From Luteibacter anthropi (lineage in GTDB: Bacteria; Pseudomonadota; Gammaproteobacteria; Xanthomonadales; Rhodanobacteraceae): 64,000 nucleotides of DNA. The stretch lies in assembly GCF_011759365.1 (NCBI RefSeq), contig NZ_JAARLZ010000001.1:1-64000 (forward strand), written 5' to 3'. Position 1 is the stretch's first letter. Every line of letters starts with the position of its first letter. The position numbers and the translations under genes were made by a program. Shown piece after piece: positions 44,752 to 53,909 of the stretch. The notes under the pieces were generated by a model. The model was not told where the DNA came from. It searched no databases and was given only the letters and a program-made list of their open reading frames with translations.

Positions 44752-45879
44752 ATGAGTACCCTTCGCTGGATCTGGCAGGCACCGGACTGGCCCCGATTCA
44801 CCTGGCAGGCTGATACCCTGGCCCCTCTGCTGCGCGAATGCCAGCTGGCGCAAGGCCAGTTGCTGGGCATGGCCGGCACGGCGGGCGTGGAAGTCCAGGC
44901 GGAGGATGCCCTGGATACGCTGCTGTCCAACATCGTTACCTCTTCCGCCATCGAAGGGGAGCGCCTCAATGTCGAATCGGTCCGGTCATCGCTGGCCCGG
45001 CGACTGGGGCTGGCGGAACACCCGCCCCGTCCATCCACGCCCCGGAGCGAAGGGCTTGCCGACCTGATGCTGGATGCCACCCGCGACATCGATGCGCCGC
45101 TCGACAGGGCGCGCCTCTTTCGCTGGCACCAGTGGCTCTTCGTGAATCACGACGCGTTGCTGCCTTCGCGCATCCGCGTGGGTGGCTTGCGTGGCGACGA
45201 ACCCATGCAGGTCGTATCCGGTCGTATCGATCGGCCCGTCGTTCATTTCGAAGCACCGCCACGCGATGGACTGGAAAAACAGCTCGATGGATTCCTCGCA
45301 TGGTTCGACGCATCACGACGCGATGCGACGCTCGATCCGCTGCTGCGTGCGGGCATCGCCCACTTCTGGTTTGTCACCCTGCATCCTTTCGATGACGGCA
45401 ACGGCCGCATCACGCGCGCCCTCACCGATCTCTCGCTTGCCCAGTCCCAACCCCAGGCCATCCGTTTCCATGCCATGTCGGCAAGCATCCTTGCCGACCG
45501 CACGGGCTATTACACGATCCTCGAATCCAGCCAGAAAGCAGGGCTGGATATCACGGCATGGCTGGAATGGTTCCTGCGCACGCTGCTGGATAGCCTCGTC
45601 CACGCACAGCAACGTATCGATAGCGTCCTGTCCAAGGCCCGGTTCTGGCAGGCTCATCGACACCGCGGCCTGTCGGAAGATCAGGTCAAGGTCCTCAATC
45701 GATTACTGGACGGCGGTGAGCGGGGCTTCCTGCAAGGTATCAGCGCCTCGCAGTACCAGGCCGTGGCAAAGGTATCCAAGGCCACGGCGACCCGACACCT
45801 CGCCGACCTGGTCGAAAAAGGCTGCCTGCGACGTCTGCCGGGCGGGGGCAGGAACACGCGTTACGAGCTCGACGTGTGA
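44752..45879 (+). CDS. Fic-domain AMP-transferase with DNA-binding C-terminus
   Basis: A 375-residue Fic protein. The catalytic motif HPFDDGNGR (211-219) is complete. The inhibitory helix motif SSAIEGE (64-70) lies N-terminal, as in class II Fic proteins that inhibit themselves. The first 80 residues resemble the DUF4172 region. The C-terminus (about 300-375) holds a winged helix-turn-helix: SASQYQAVAKVSKATATRHLADLVEKGCLRR, then a wing GGGRNTRY. Fic enzymes attach AMP to target proteins; the target is unknown. There is no separate antitoxin gene. GGAGCAGG precedes the ATG. The operator array upstream suggests autoregulation. Confidence 0.92.
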   Translation: MSTLRWIWQAPDWPRFTWQADTLAPLLRECQLAQGQLLGMAGTAGVEVQAEDALDTLLSNIVTSSAIEGERLNVESVRSSLARRLGLAEHPPRPSTPRSEGLADLMLDATRDIDAPLDRARLFRWHQWLFVNHDALLPSRIRVGGLRGDEPMQVVSGRIDRPVVHFEAPPRDGLEKQLDGFLAWFDASRRDATLDPLLRAGIAHFWFVTLHPFDDGNGRITRALTDLSLAQSQPQAIRFHAMSASILADRTGYYTILESSQKAGLDITAWLEWFLRTLLDSLVHAQQRIDSVLSKARFWQAHRHRGLSEDQVKVLNRLLDGGERGFLQGISASQYQAVAKVSKATATRHLADLVEKGCLRRLPGGGRNTRYELDV

Positions 45880-46366
45880 CGGAAAGGCCCGGTCACTCTT
45901 TCTCAAACCGGGCAATCTCTTCCAGCATGGCTTCCGTGCGGACCACGGAGCGGCCGGCGTGGACGGTCATCGTGCGGATCGTTCCCCTGGGTACGGAACA
46001 TGATTCGCACGGGGCGGGAGAAAATCACAGTCCATGTTTCGCCAGGGCCGTGAGCGGCGCGGCATTGACAAAGCAGTGCCGCGTTATCGCAGAATGGGGG
46101 CCCTGCCGGCGCATGCCGGCCTTCCTGGCGTGATTTCCCCGGTGAACACTGTGGACCTCGACACGACGAACGACACCACCCTCTTCACGGCACTGCCGTG
46201 TCGCGCGGGCGGCCGTTCGTGTTGTCGTCCCTGTTGAGCGTCTCCCGGACACACGCTGCCTGCGCCTGAGCGCCGGCCACCCCCTCCCCCCGAACACCAC
46301 GCCCTCCGGCATCCCGCCGGATGGCATGCAGCGTCGTCGACGCGCACCGAACCGCAGGAACTTCCG
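45880..46366. other. 487-bp intergenic region
   Basis: No coding region is convincing here; the short frames have poor composition and no ribosome-binding site. A TTGACA at 46065-46070 has no matching -10 at good spacing (CAGAAT is 19 bases away). The last 100 bases are C-rich. The region probably holds the permease promoter, perhaps with a long leader. Confidence 0.6.
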
Positions 46367-47668
46367 ATGGCTTATCTCCACGATCACGGCACCGATCCCG
46401 GCGAGCGCATGAGCGCCGAACAATGGCGTGCCGCCACCCGCTTCGACGGCACCGACGTGGGCTGGGTGATGATGAGCATCGGCATGGCCATCGGCGCGGG
46501 CATCGTCTTCCTGCCCGTGCAGGTGGGCCTGATGGGCATCTGGGTCTTCCTGCTGTCGGCCGTGATCGGCTACCCGGGCATGTACCTGTTCCAGCGGCTG
46601 TTCATCAACACGCTGGCCGATGCGAAACAAAGCCAGGATTACCCGAGCATGATCGCCGGGTATCTCGGTCGTGGCTGGGGCGTGGCGCTGGGTCTGCTGT
46701 ACTTCGTGATGCTGACGATCTGGATGTTCGTCTATGCCACCGCCATCACGCGGGACAGCGCGTCCTACCTGCAGAGCTTTGGTATCACGCAGCACCTGCT
46801 TTCGGACAGTCCGTGGTATGGCCTCATCCTCATGATCGTGCTCGTGGCCCTGGCATCCCGTGGCGAGCGGGCCTTGTTCCGCCTGTCGTCACTGCTGGTG
46901 CTGACCAAGCTGCTCATCGTGGCGGCGCTAGGCTTCCTGATGATCTCGCGCTGGAACCTCGGCAATCTTGGCACGCCACCCGCCCCGGGCACGCTGGTGA
47001 AGAACGCCGTGGTCACCCTGCCCTTCACGCTTACCTCGATCCTGTTCATCCAGACGCTGAGCCCGATGGTGATTTCCTATCGTGCGCGCGAAACCTCCAT
47101 CGCCGTCGCGCGGCACAAGGCGCTGCGCGCCATGAACATCGCCTTCGGCATCCTCTTCGCCACGGTGTTCTTCTACGCGGTGTCCTTCACCCTTGCCATG
47201 GGTCACGACGATGCGGTGAAGGCCTATGAGCAGAACGTGTCGGCACTGGCTATCAGTGCGCAGATCTTTCCCGGCAGCTGGGCCAGCCTGGTCGGCGTGG
47301 TGCTGAACATCTTCGCGGTGATGACGGCATTCTTCGGCGTGTACCTGGGTTTCCGCGAAGCCTGCCAGGGCATGCTGGTGACCCTGCTCGGGCGGTGGTT
47401 GCCGCAGGAACGCATCCCGCGCCACTGGGTGTCGCGCGGCGTCATGGTATTCGCCGTACTGCTCGCATGGGGCGCCATCGTGGGCAATCTCCCCGTACTG
47501 TCCTTCACGACCCTGAGCAGCCCGATCTTCGGCGTGCTGGGCTGCCTGATTCCCGCCTGGCTGGTCTACAAGGTCCCGGCATTGTCCCGTTACAAGGGTG
47601 CCGGTCTCGCCTTCATCGTGCTGATCGGCCTGCTGCTGTGCGTGTCGCCGTTGCTGGCGTGGCTCTGA
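46367..47668 (+). CDS. Amino-acid permease of the HAAAP family (SdaC-like)
   Basis: A 433-residue inner-membrane transporter with eleven predicted helices, starting MMSIGMAIGAGIVFLPVQVGLMG, the family's first helix with its GAG signature. The HAAAP family carries serine, threonine or aromatic amino acids with protons or sodium. The sequence resembles the SdaC/YhaO branch, but substrate choice is not certain. AGGAA lies seven bases before the ATG at 46367. It stands alone with a 487-bp spacer upstream; a large imperfect inverted repeat follows the stop. Confidence 0.88.
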   Translation: MAYLHDHGTDPGERMSAEQWRAATRFDGTDVGWVMMSIGMAIGAGIVFLPVQVGLMGIWVFLLSAVIGYPGMYLFQRLFINTLADAKQSQDYPSMIAGYLGRGWGVALGLLYFVMLTIWMFVYATAITRDSASYLQSFGITQHLLSDSPWYGLILMIVLVALASRGERALFRLSSLLVLTKLLIVAALGFLMISRWNLGNLGTPPAPGTLVKNAVVTLPFTLTSILFIQTLSPMVISYRARETSIAVARHKALRAMNIAFGILFATVFFYAVSFTLAMGHDDAVKAYEQNVSALAISAQIFPGSWASLVGVVLNIFAVMTAFFGVYLGFREACQGMLVTLLGRWLPQERIPRHWVSRGVMVFAVLLAWGAIVGNLPVLSFTTLSSPIFGVLGCLIPAWLVYKVPALSRYKGAGLAFIVLIGLLLCVSPLLAWL

Positions 47669-47683
47669 TGCTGGCGAAGGCTT

Positions 47684-47755
47684 TTTGTAACGAAACGTAG
47701 GCGCCGCAGCCAAGGGGCCGCTGCATGGCGGCCTTGCGCCCAGGCTCGTTACAAA
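47684..47755. repeat. Inverted repeat with GTTAC boxes between permease and cupin genes
   Basis: TTTGTAACGA (47684-47693) and TCGTTACAAA (47746-47755) are a perfect 10-bp inverted repeat enclosing a GC-rich hairpin region. A further GGTTACGG lies at 47766. It could be a terminator-like structure for the permease or an operator for the cupin gene starting 80 bases on. Confidence 0.5.
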
Positions 47756-47834
47756 CGCTACATTCGGTTACGGACAAGGCACGATCTTGAGGCGTAACGT
47801 CCTCCCATCATTCAACGCCATGGGAAGACATGCC

Positions 47835-48236
47835 ATGAAAGCTGCCCTGTTCGTCGCCACGATCCTCGCTGTTACAACTGCAAGCCATGGAGCTCACGCC
47901 GACGGTGCCATGCCAACCGGCGTGCACCGCACCGATCTTTCGCGCAACGACCTCGACCTGCCCGGCTACGAGGAACTGCAGGTCCGGGTGGACATTGATC
48001 CCGGCCGCATCGCACCCAACCACCGTCATCCCGGTGAAGAAATCATCTACGTGATCGAAGGCACCATCGAGTACACGCTCGATGGCAGGCCGCCCATGAC
48101 GTTGAAGGCGGGCGATGTGCTTTTCGTTCCCACCGGCGTGGTGCATAGCGCCAGGAATGTCGGCAAGACCCGTGCCGCCGAACTGGGCACCTATATCGTT
48201 CCCAAGGGCAAACCGCTTGTCGAACTGGTGAAGTGA
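47835..48236 (+). CDS. Secreted cupin-domain protein
   Basis: A 133-residue protein with a signal peptide (MKAALFVATILAVTTASHGAHA). The mature part is one cupin: IAPNHRHPGEEIIYVIEGTIEYTLDG supplies the His-x-His and Glu metal ligands, and GDVLFVPTGVVHSARNVG the last His. Members bind a divalent metal; the reaction is unknown, and a small-molecule dioxygenase or binding role is possible. The ATG at 47835 has GGAAG seven bases upstream; earlier in-frame ATGs at 47787 and 47820 lack this. It converges on a hydrolase gene four bases away. Confidence 0.87.
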   Translation: MKAALFVATILAVTTASHGAHADGAMPTGVHRTDLSRNDLDLPGYEELQVRVDIDPGRIAPNHRHPGEEIIYVIEGTIEYTLDGRPPMTLKAGDVLFVPTGVVHSARNVGKTRAAELGTYIVPKGKPLVELVK

Positions 48237-48240
48237 CGCG

Positions 48241-48819
48241 TTACACCATGCGACGCAGCGCCTCATGAACCTGCGGAAGCGCCGTGAACCCATCTTCCGC
48301 CATGAAATGACCGCCGCCGTTCACCACCTGGAGATCGCTGCCGAGCGATTCCGCCAAGGCGTGTGAATGCCTGGTATCCACGATGACGTCGTTGTCCGAA
48401 ACGATCGACACGATATGCGCGGCACGCTTGCGGACTACGTCGTGATCCAGGGGTGGCGAGGTAAACGCTGCCAGCGCGGGAATGGTATCCAGTGGGCAAT
48501 CGAAGCCGGAAACCAGCACGATGCCTGCCGCGCGCGTGCCATTGGGCAGCGATTGCAGATGCCGCAACGCCGTCACGCAGCCCAGGCTGTGACCGATGAT
48601 GAAGGTGCGGTCATTCACCACCGGAAGCGCTTCCTTCAGTGTTCTGGCCCACGCATCGACCTGCGGTTCATTCGATTCGGGCAGCGCCACGACATCGACC
48701 TGCGCACCTTCGACTTCCAGCGAGCGTTTCAGGGCAGGAAACCAGTGGTCCGTCGGCGAGGCCATATAGCCGTGAACGATGACGACACGTTTGTTCGCGA
48801 AGGGGCGGCTCGACGACAT
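48241..48819 (-). CDS. RBBP9/YdeN-family serine hydrolase
   Basis: A 192-residue alpha/beta hydrolase. VVIVHGYMASPTDHWFPALKRSLE is the family's N-terminal signature, the nucleophile is in IIGHSLGCVTAL near residue 75, the Asp in VSDNDVIVDTRHS and the His in GGGHFMAEDGF. The substrate is unknown. AGGA lies six bases before the ATG at 48819; the frame extends upstream into a non-coding spacer. Alone on the minus strand between a cupin gene and a two-component system. Confidence 0.88.
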   Translation of the reverse strand: MSSSRPFANKRVVIVHGYMASPTDHWFPALKRSLEVEGAQVDVVALPESNEPQVDAWARTLKEALPVVNDRTFIIGHSLGCVTALRHLQSLPNGTRAAGIVLVSGFDCPLDTIPALAAFTSPPLDHDVVRKRAAHIVSIVSDNDVIVDTRHSHALAESLGSDLQVVNGGGHFMAEDGFTALPQVHEALRRMV

Positions 48820-49088
48820 GGCACGTCCTTTGACCAATGTGGAGCCCCCTATCCTACGATACCTTCCACCGGCTACGTCGGGGGGAGCGAAAAGTAGCGC
48901 CTCCGGCGCCAACGTTCTACCGCACATCCCGCACGTACCGCCGACGGGAGCTGGCCCGCCGGCAGCCCTTGCGCTGGAATGGTCGCAGGGTCCAGGGACG
49001 GCCCCTGCCAATGCAGCTCCGGAAGGGTAGGATGCGGCCAGGGAGCCCGCAGCTTCCTTGCCGATTCCCCCTACCTTCGCAGACCGCC

Positions 49089-50156
49089 ATGCCGTTTCCT
49101 GTTCCGCCACGACAGCGCGTGCCCTTCCTGCTGCCCATCGCGGCCGGATCGCCCATCGTGGCCTGCATGGCCGTGGTCGGGCTGGCCGAGTTCGGCTACG
49201 AGCACGCCTTCGCGGTGCGCATCTTCCTCGCCAGCGCGTTCGTACTGTGGAGCATCCCGCTCACGGTGTTGCAGCGTGCTTTATGGCGACGTATCCCCAT
49301 GTGGATGCTGGTCGTGGCCATGCTCGCCGCCGGCTATGTCATGTCCGTGCTCAACAATGCGGTGCTCCAGCTGCTGGCGATCCACTGGGGGCGCGTACCG
49401 AGTTTCAGCTGGTTCCGTACGCTTGCCGGACTGGACGGTTGCTGGCTGGCGTATATCGCGTTCTGCGCCATCCATGCCATCGTGGCCCATGCGTACGAAC
49501 TGAGGACGGCGCGCGAACGGTTGCATGAGGCCGAGGCGCTGGCCCGTGAAGCCGAGTTGCGTGCATTGCGCTACCAGATCAATCCGCATTTCCTCTTCAA
49601 CACGCTCAATGCCATCTCGGCGCTCGTGACCGAACGGCGCAACGACGATGCCACCCGCATGCTCTCGACATTGGGCGATCTGCTGCGCACCACGCTCGAA
49701 GGTGATCACGCGCATGAAGTGACGCTGGCCGAGGAACTGTCCACGACCGGCCTTTATCTCGACATAGAGAAAGCCCGCCTGGGCGAACGACTCATCGTCG
49801 ATGTCCGCGCCGGACCGGATGTGCTTCGCGCCCGGGTGCCGGGCCTGTTGATACAGCCGCTGGCGGAGAACGCGATCCGGCATGGCATTACTCGCCTGCG
49901 GACACCCGGCCGCCTCGACCTGCGGGTCGCACGCGAAGACGGGAACCTGCGCATTACGCTCCATAACGATGGGCCCGTGGCGGAGTCCAACGATACCGTG
50001 CGGCCCGGGGCCATCGGTCTGGCCAATGTTCGCGAGCGGCTTGAGCGCCTGTATGGCGAAGCGCAGCAGGTGGCCGTCGTCATGCTCGACGACGGCGGCT
50101 GTCAGGTCGACATCCTCCTGCCGTTCCGCCTGCATGCCTCGCCGGAGGTGGCCTGA
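49089..50156 (+). CDS. LytS/YehU-type sensor histidine kinase
   Basis: A 355-residue kinase of the His_kinase family (LytS type). Four membrane helices fill residues 14-135, then the conserved LRYQINPHFLFNTLNAISALV near 160 supplies the phospho-acceptor His, and IQPLAENAIRHGI near 255 and GAIGLANVRERLERLYG complete the ATPase core. It signals to the LytTR regulator encoded directly downstream: its TGA shares an A with the regulator's ATG. The stimulus is unknown; relatives sense wall stress or small acids such as pyruvate. The ATG at 49089 gives a normal N-terminus but has no ribosome-binding sequence. Confidence 0.9.
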   Translation: MPFPVPPRQRVPFLLPIAAGSPIVACMAVVGLAEFGYEHAFAVRIFLASAFVLWSIPLTVLQRALWRRIPMWMLVVAMLAAGYVMSVLNNAVLQLLAIHWGRVPSFSWFRTLAGLDGCWLAYIAFCAIHAIVAHAYELRTARERLHEAEALAREAELRALRYQINPHFLFNTLNAISALVTERRNDDATRMLSTLGDLLRTTLEGDHAHEVTLAEELSTTGLYLDIEKARLGERLIVDVRAGPDVLRARVPGLLIQPLAENAIRHGITRLRTPGRLDLRVAREDGNLRITLHNDGPVAESNDTVRPGAIGLANVRERLERLYGEAQQVAVVMLDDGGCQVDILLPFRLHASPEVA

Positions 50157-50875
50157 TGCGCGTACTGATCGTCGACGATGAGCCCTTGTCGCGACGCGGC
50201 GTGCTACTGCGCCTGGCGCGGCATGCCGATGTGCTTGCCACCGACGAATGTGCCGATGGCGAAACGGCCGTCGCCATGCTGAAAGAACAGCGCTTCGATG
50301 TTGCCTTTCTCGATGTGCGCATGCCGGGGATCAGCGGCTTCGATGTACTGGAGGCACTGCCGAAGGAACGCCGCCCGCTGCCGATCATGCTGACCGCCTA
50401 CGACCAGTACGCCTTGCGTGCCTTTGAGGCCGCTGCGCTCGATTATCTGTTGAAGCCCATCGACGACACGCGTTTTGATGAAGCGCTGTCCCGGGCACGG
50501 CAACACCTCGGGACCCGGGAACCGACGCCCCAGCGTCATTCGCCTCACGCACGCTGCTTTACGGCGCGCTTGGGCCATCGCGATGTCGTGGTAAGAACGG
50601 ACGATGTCGAGTGGATCGAGGCCAGCGGCGACTACGTGGGCCTGCATGTCGGCGAACGCTGTCACCTGGTACGGGAGACCATGCAGCAGGTGGAGCGCAT
50701 GCTCGATCCGTCGTGTTTCATCCGCATCCACCGTTCCACCATCGTGCGCGTGGACTGCGTGGCCGAGCTGGAAGCGCTATCGAACCGGGATTGCCTGGTG
50801 CGCCTTCGCGACGGCACCCTCGTGCGCGCCAGCCGGTCCTATGTGGATGGCTTGCGACGCGCACTGGGGCTCTGA
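50156..50875 (+). CDS. LytTR-family response regulator
   Basis: A 239-residue regulator: a receiver domain with acidic pocket VDDEP, phospho-Asp in VAFLDVRMPG near residue 54 and Lys in LLKPIDD, then a LytTR DNA-binding domain (about 135-237; VEWIEASGDYVGLHVG, CFIRIHRSTIVR, LVRASRSYVDGLRRAL). It is the cognate output of the kinase upstream, with a one-base overlap. LytTR proteins bind direct repeats near target promoters; the target is not evident here. The following 130 bases are GC-rich and empty. Confidence 0.93.
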   Translation: MRVLIVDDEPLSRRGVLLRLARHADVLATDECADGETAVAMLKEQRFDVAFLDVRMPGISGFDVLEALPKERRPLPIMLTAYDQYALRAFEAAALDYLLKPIDDTRFDEALSRARQHLGTREPTPQRHSPHARCFTARLGHRDVVVRTDDVEWIEASGDYVGLHVGERCHLVRETMQQVERMLDPSCFIRIHRSTIVRVDCVAELEALSNRDCLVRLRDGTLVRASRSYVDGLRRALGL

Positions 50876-51009
50876 GAGAGGGCCACCCAGGCGCCGCCAG
50901 GCGAGGGTCCGGGGGTCGGGGCGCGCGGCACCGGGTGGCCCGCGACGAGCATGGGCCGTGAGTGTGGAGATTGGTTCCAGATTCGATGGAGATCGGATCG
51001 AGCCGCTGC

Positions 51010-51879
51010 TCAGGCCGCAGGCGAACCCAAGCGGCGCAGTTCCACTGGCGTGAGGCCCGTCAGCTGACGCAGCGTGCGGGTCAGGTGGCTGTGATCGGAG
51101 AAGCCGCAGCGATGCGCCACATCCGTTACCGAGTGGCCGGTGCGAAGCAACTGGCATACAGCCTGTTCGGTCTTGAGCAGGCGCACGTATTCCAGCTGTG
51201 TGTAACCGAAGTGGATCGGGAAATACCGGGCGATGGTCACCGGGTGACACTCGGCGATTTCGCCCAGCAGTTTCAGCGGGCAGCGCTCGTTCCAGTGTTC
51301 GGCGAGAAAACCGCGCAGGCGTGCGGCCCAGTGCGTGCGCGACTGCGCGGCGATCCGCTGCGACGACGCCAGCCACTGAGCCAGCATGGCGCGGGCTTCC
51401 CAAGGCAGGTGTTGCACGTTGGTGCGCGACTCTCGGAACAGGCGCAGCAGCACGAGACTGGCACCCGGTGAGTTGGTGAGGGCGAGTGCGATATCGTCTT
51501 CGCTGAGCCCGAGGTCGCGCAGGTAAGCCGGCTGCACGTCGAGGTTGATCACATGACCGGACAGCGAATCGGCATGCACGCGATAGGTCTCGCAGCGACG
51601 TACCAGCAGCACCTCACCGGGCGAGGCCTGCTGGCGGCCCGAGCGATGATCCATCAGCAGGCGGCCGGAAGCCATGAGCGTGATGCGAGTGGATGCCAGG
51701 GCGATGCGTCCGGCATATCGCGGCACTTCCAGCCACGCCCGCGAGGCCAGCAGACCGTCCAGTGGCCGGCCCACGTCGTCGCCGGCCACCGTATCGGTGC
51801 GCTGGGAGCGCTGGACAGCCCAGTCCGGTCCCGGCTCGCAGGCGGCATCGAAGTGCGGCGGATGGATGGACGCAGGCAT
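51010..51879 (-). CDS. AraC-family transcriptional regulator
   Basis: A 289-residue regulator with an N-terminal effector region (VPRYAGRIALASTRITLMASGRLLM, resembling the AraC-like ligand-binding domain) and a C-terminal HTH_18 domain (PLKLLGEIAECHPVTIARYFPIHFG, and DVAHRCGFSDHSHLTRTLRQLTGLTP). No divergent target is present: the next gene on the strand side is dkgB, 94 bases upstream. GATTCCG-type binding sites cannot be identified. The ATG at 51879 is the only reasonable start. Confidence 0.86.
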   Translation of the reverse strand: MPASIHPPHFDAACEPGPDWAVQRSQRTDTVAGDDVGRPLDGLLASRAWLEVPRYAGRIALASTRITLMASGRLLMDHRSGRQQASPGEVLLVRRCETYRVHADSLSGHVINLDVQPAYLRDLGLSEDDIALALTNSPGASLVLLRLFRESRTNVQHLPWEARAMLAQWLASSQRIAAQSRTHWAARLRGFLAEHWNERCPLKLLGEIAECHPVTIARYFPIHFGYTQLEYVRLLKTEQAVCQLLRTGHSVTDVAHRCGFSDHSHLTRTLRQLTGLTPVELRRLGSPAA

Positions 51880-51973
51880 GCGGGGAAGCGAGGTCGGCTT
51901 GCGGAAGATGACGCATCTTCCATGGTTCTACCTTTCGCGACAATTACTTGCGAGCATCCGGCCGATCAGGTGT

Positions 51974-52780
51974 TCAGGCGTCCCAGACGGGTGCCAGACC
52001 TTCGGGGCTCACTTCGCGGCCACCCCGTTCCAGCGCTGCGATGGCTGCCATGTCGTCGTCGCCCAGATGCAGGTCGCGGGCCAGCAGGTTGCTGGCCAGG
52101 TTCTCGCGCCTGGTGGACGACGGAATCACCGCATAACCCTGCTGGAGAGCCCAGGCGAGCGCCACCTGCGCCACCGTCGCCTGGTAGCGATCGGCGATGC
52201 GGGTCAGCACGGGATCGGCCAGCACCTTGCCGTAGGCCAGGGTCATGTACGAGGTCACGGTGATGTCCTGCGATGCAAGGAATGCCGTGAGCGAGCGGTT
52301 CTGCAGGTAAGGGCTCAGCTCGATCTGGTTGGTGGCGATCTCGCCCGCACCCAGCACGTCGATGGCCTCGCGGGTCAGGGCGATGTTGAAGTTGGAGATA
52401 CCGATGGCACGGGTCAGGCCGCGTGCCTTCACCGCGGCCAGGGCTTCCAGCGTTTCGGCCAGCGGCACGCCGTTGCCGGGGGCCGGCCAGTGGATGAGGG
52501 TGAGATCCACCCGGTCCGTGCGCAGCTTTGCGAGGCTTTCTTCCAGGCTGGTAGCCAGCTTGGCGCGCGAGTGGTTCTCCACCCAGATCTTCGTGGTGAG
52601 GTAAAGGTCGTCGCGGGATACGCCGGACTCGGCTACCGCCTGGCCGACCTCGGCTTCGTTGCCGTAGATCTGTGCGGTGTCGATGGCGCGGTAACCGAGA
52701 TCCAGCGCATGACGGACGGAATCGACGACGGTCTGGCCGGTCAGGCGAAACGTGCCCAGGCCGAAGGTGGGGATGCCCAT
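51974..52780 (-). CDS. dkgB: 2,5-diketo-D-gluconate reductase B (aldo/keto reductase)
   Basis: NADPH-dependent aldo/keto reductase of 268 residues, closely similar in recalled sequence to E. coli DkgB (267). Shared blocks include [75 protein letters not shown] and the end [11 protein letters not shown]. It reduces 2,5-diketogluconate or methylglyoxal-type carbonyls. GGAG is six bases before the ATG at 52780. It is divergent from a LysR gene, as dkgB is from yafC in E. coli, so the pair is a conserved unit. Confidence 0.93.
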   Translation of the reverse strand: MGIPTFGLGTFRLTGQTVVDSVRHALDLGYRAIDTAQIYGNEAEVGQAVAESGVSRDDLYLTTKIWVENHSRAKLATSLEESLAKLRTDRVDLTLIHWPAPGNGVPLAETLEALAAVKARGLTRAIGISNFNIALTREAIDVLGAGEIATNQIELSPYLQNRSLTAFLASQDITVTSYMTLAYGKVLADPVLTRIADRYQATVAQVALAWALQQGYAVIPSSTRRENLASNLLARDLHLGDDDMAAIAALERGGREVSPEGLAPVWDA

Positions 52781-52879
52781 GGCATGCTCCGGGGAAGTGA
52801 GGGAGGCGCGCATTCTCGGCCTCTTACCTTTGTCGAAAAAGCCGCGTATAAGCGAAATACACTTGAGCCGAACGCAACG

Positions 52880-53782
52880 ATGAACATCACCCTCGACGAG
52901 ATCCAGAACTTCATCACCGTCGTCGACACCGGCTCGATCACCAGCGCGGCGCAGCAGCTCGATCAGACCGTCTCCGCCGCCAGCCGCACGCTGGGCCGGC
53001 TCGAACAGAAGCTCAAGACCACCCTGCTGCGCCGTACCACGCGACGCATCGAACTCACCGACGAAGGCCAGGCCTTCCTCGAACGCGCGCGCGAGATCGT
53101 CTCTGCCGTGGAAAGCGCCGAAGAGCAGATGGCCTCGCGACGCAGCCGGCCAGCGGGACGGCTGCGCGTCGATGCCGCCTCGCCCTTCATGCTGCATGTC
53201 GTGGTGCCGCTCATCGCGGGCTATCGGGAACGCTTTCCCGAAGTGGACCTGGAACTGCACAGCAGCGAAGGCTTCATCGACCTGCTGGAACGACGCACCG
53301 ATGTGGCCCTGCGCATCGGCCGGCTGCGCGATTCCACCCTGCATGCGCGCTCCATCGGCAGCAGTCGCCTGCGCTGCCTCGCCAGCCCGGCCTACCTCGA
53401 ACGGTACGGCACGCCACGCAAGGTGGCCGATCTCGAAAAGCACATGCTGCTGGGCTTCACCGAACTGGACATGCTCAACGAATGGCCTTTGCTCGATGCC
53501 AGACGCCAGCCTGTGCACATCAAGCCGGCCATCGGTTCGTCCAGCGGTGAAACGCTGCGCTATCTCGCCCTCGAAGGTAACGGCATCGTCTGTCTGTCGG
53601 ACTTCATGACGCGGACCGACCGCGAAGCCGGCACACTGGTCGAGGTGTTGCCGAAAATGACTATCGAGCAACGCCAGCCGATCAACGCCGTGTACTACCG
53701 CAATACCGCGATCTCCGCGCGCATCGCCTCCTTCGTGAACTATCTGGCCGAAACCATCGGTGACCACGGCTTCGAACACTGA
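52880..53782 (+). CDS. LysR-family regulator (YafC-like)
   Basis: A 300-residue LysR protein. The winged helix is [55 protein letters not shown]; the effector domain follows from residue 90. It lies 99 bp from and divergent to dkgB, matching the E. coli yafC-dkgB arrangement, so control of dkgB is likely. TTACCT-17-TATAAG (52824-52852) is a candidate promoter. The inducer is unknown. A stop at 53782 is followed by 127 bases without features before the nuclease gene. Confidence 0.93.
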   Translation: MNITLDEIQNFITVVDTGSITSAAQQLDQTVSAASRTLGRLEQKLKTTLLRRTTRRIELTDEGQAFLERAREIVSAVESAEEQMASRRSRPAGRLRVDAASPFMLHVVVPLIAGYRERFPEVDLELHSSEGFIDLLERRTDVALRIGRLRDSTLHARSIGSSRLRCLASPAYLERYGTPRKVADLEKHMLLGFTELDMLNEWPLLDARRQPVHIKPAIGSSSGETLRYLALEGNGIVCLSDFMTRTDREAGTLVEVLPKMTIEQRQPINAVYYRNTAISARIASFVNYLAETIGDHGFEH

Positions 53783-53909
53783 GGCGAAACGCCCGAAGTG
53801 CGAGGCAGGTCGCACTTCCCTGCCCGCGTTGTCCCCAATCCGTCATCGCTTGCGGCAAGAATGACCGCCTCGCGAACGGGGGATCCGTCGCCTTCTTGGG
53901 GAACAACTC

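Noticed and set aside
46065-46095. A sigma70 promoter TTGACA ... CAGAAT
   Set aside because: The spacing of 19 bases is too long and no gene starts near by; kept only as a note in the spacer entry.
45876-46133. 85-codon open frame in the fic-permease spacer
   Set aside because: No ribosome-binding site, no family features, and composition like non-coding DNA.
51674-53782. 702-codon open frame including the LysR gene
   Set aside because: The first 400 codons are antisense to dkgB and the AraC gene; the LysR start is the ATG at 52880.
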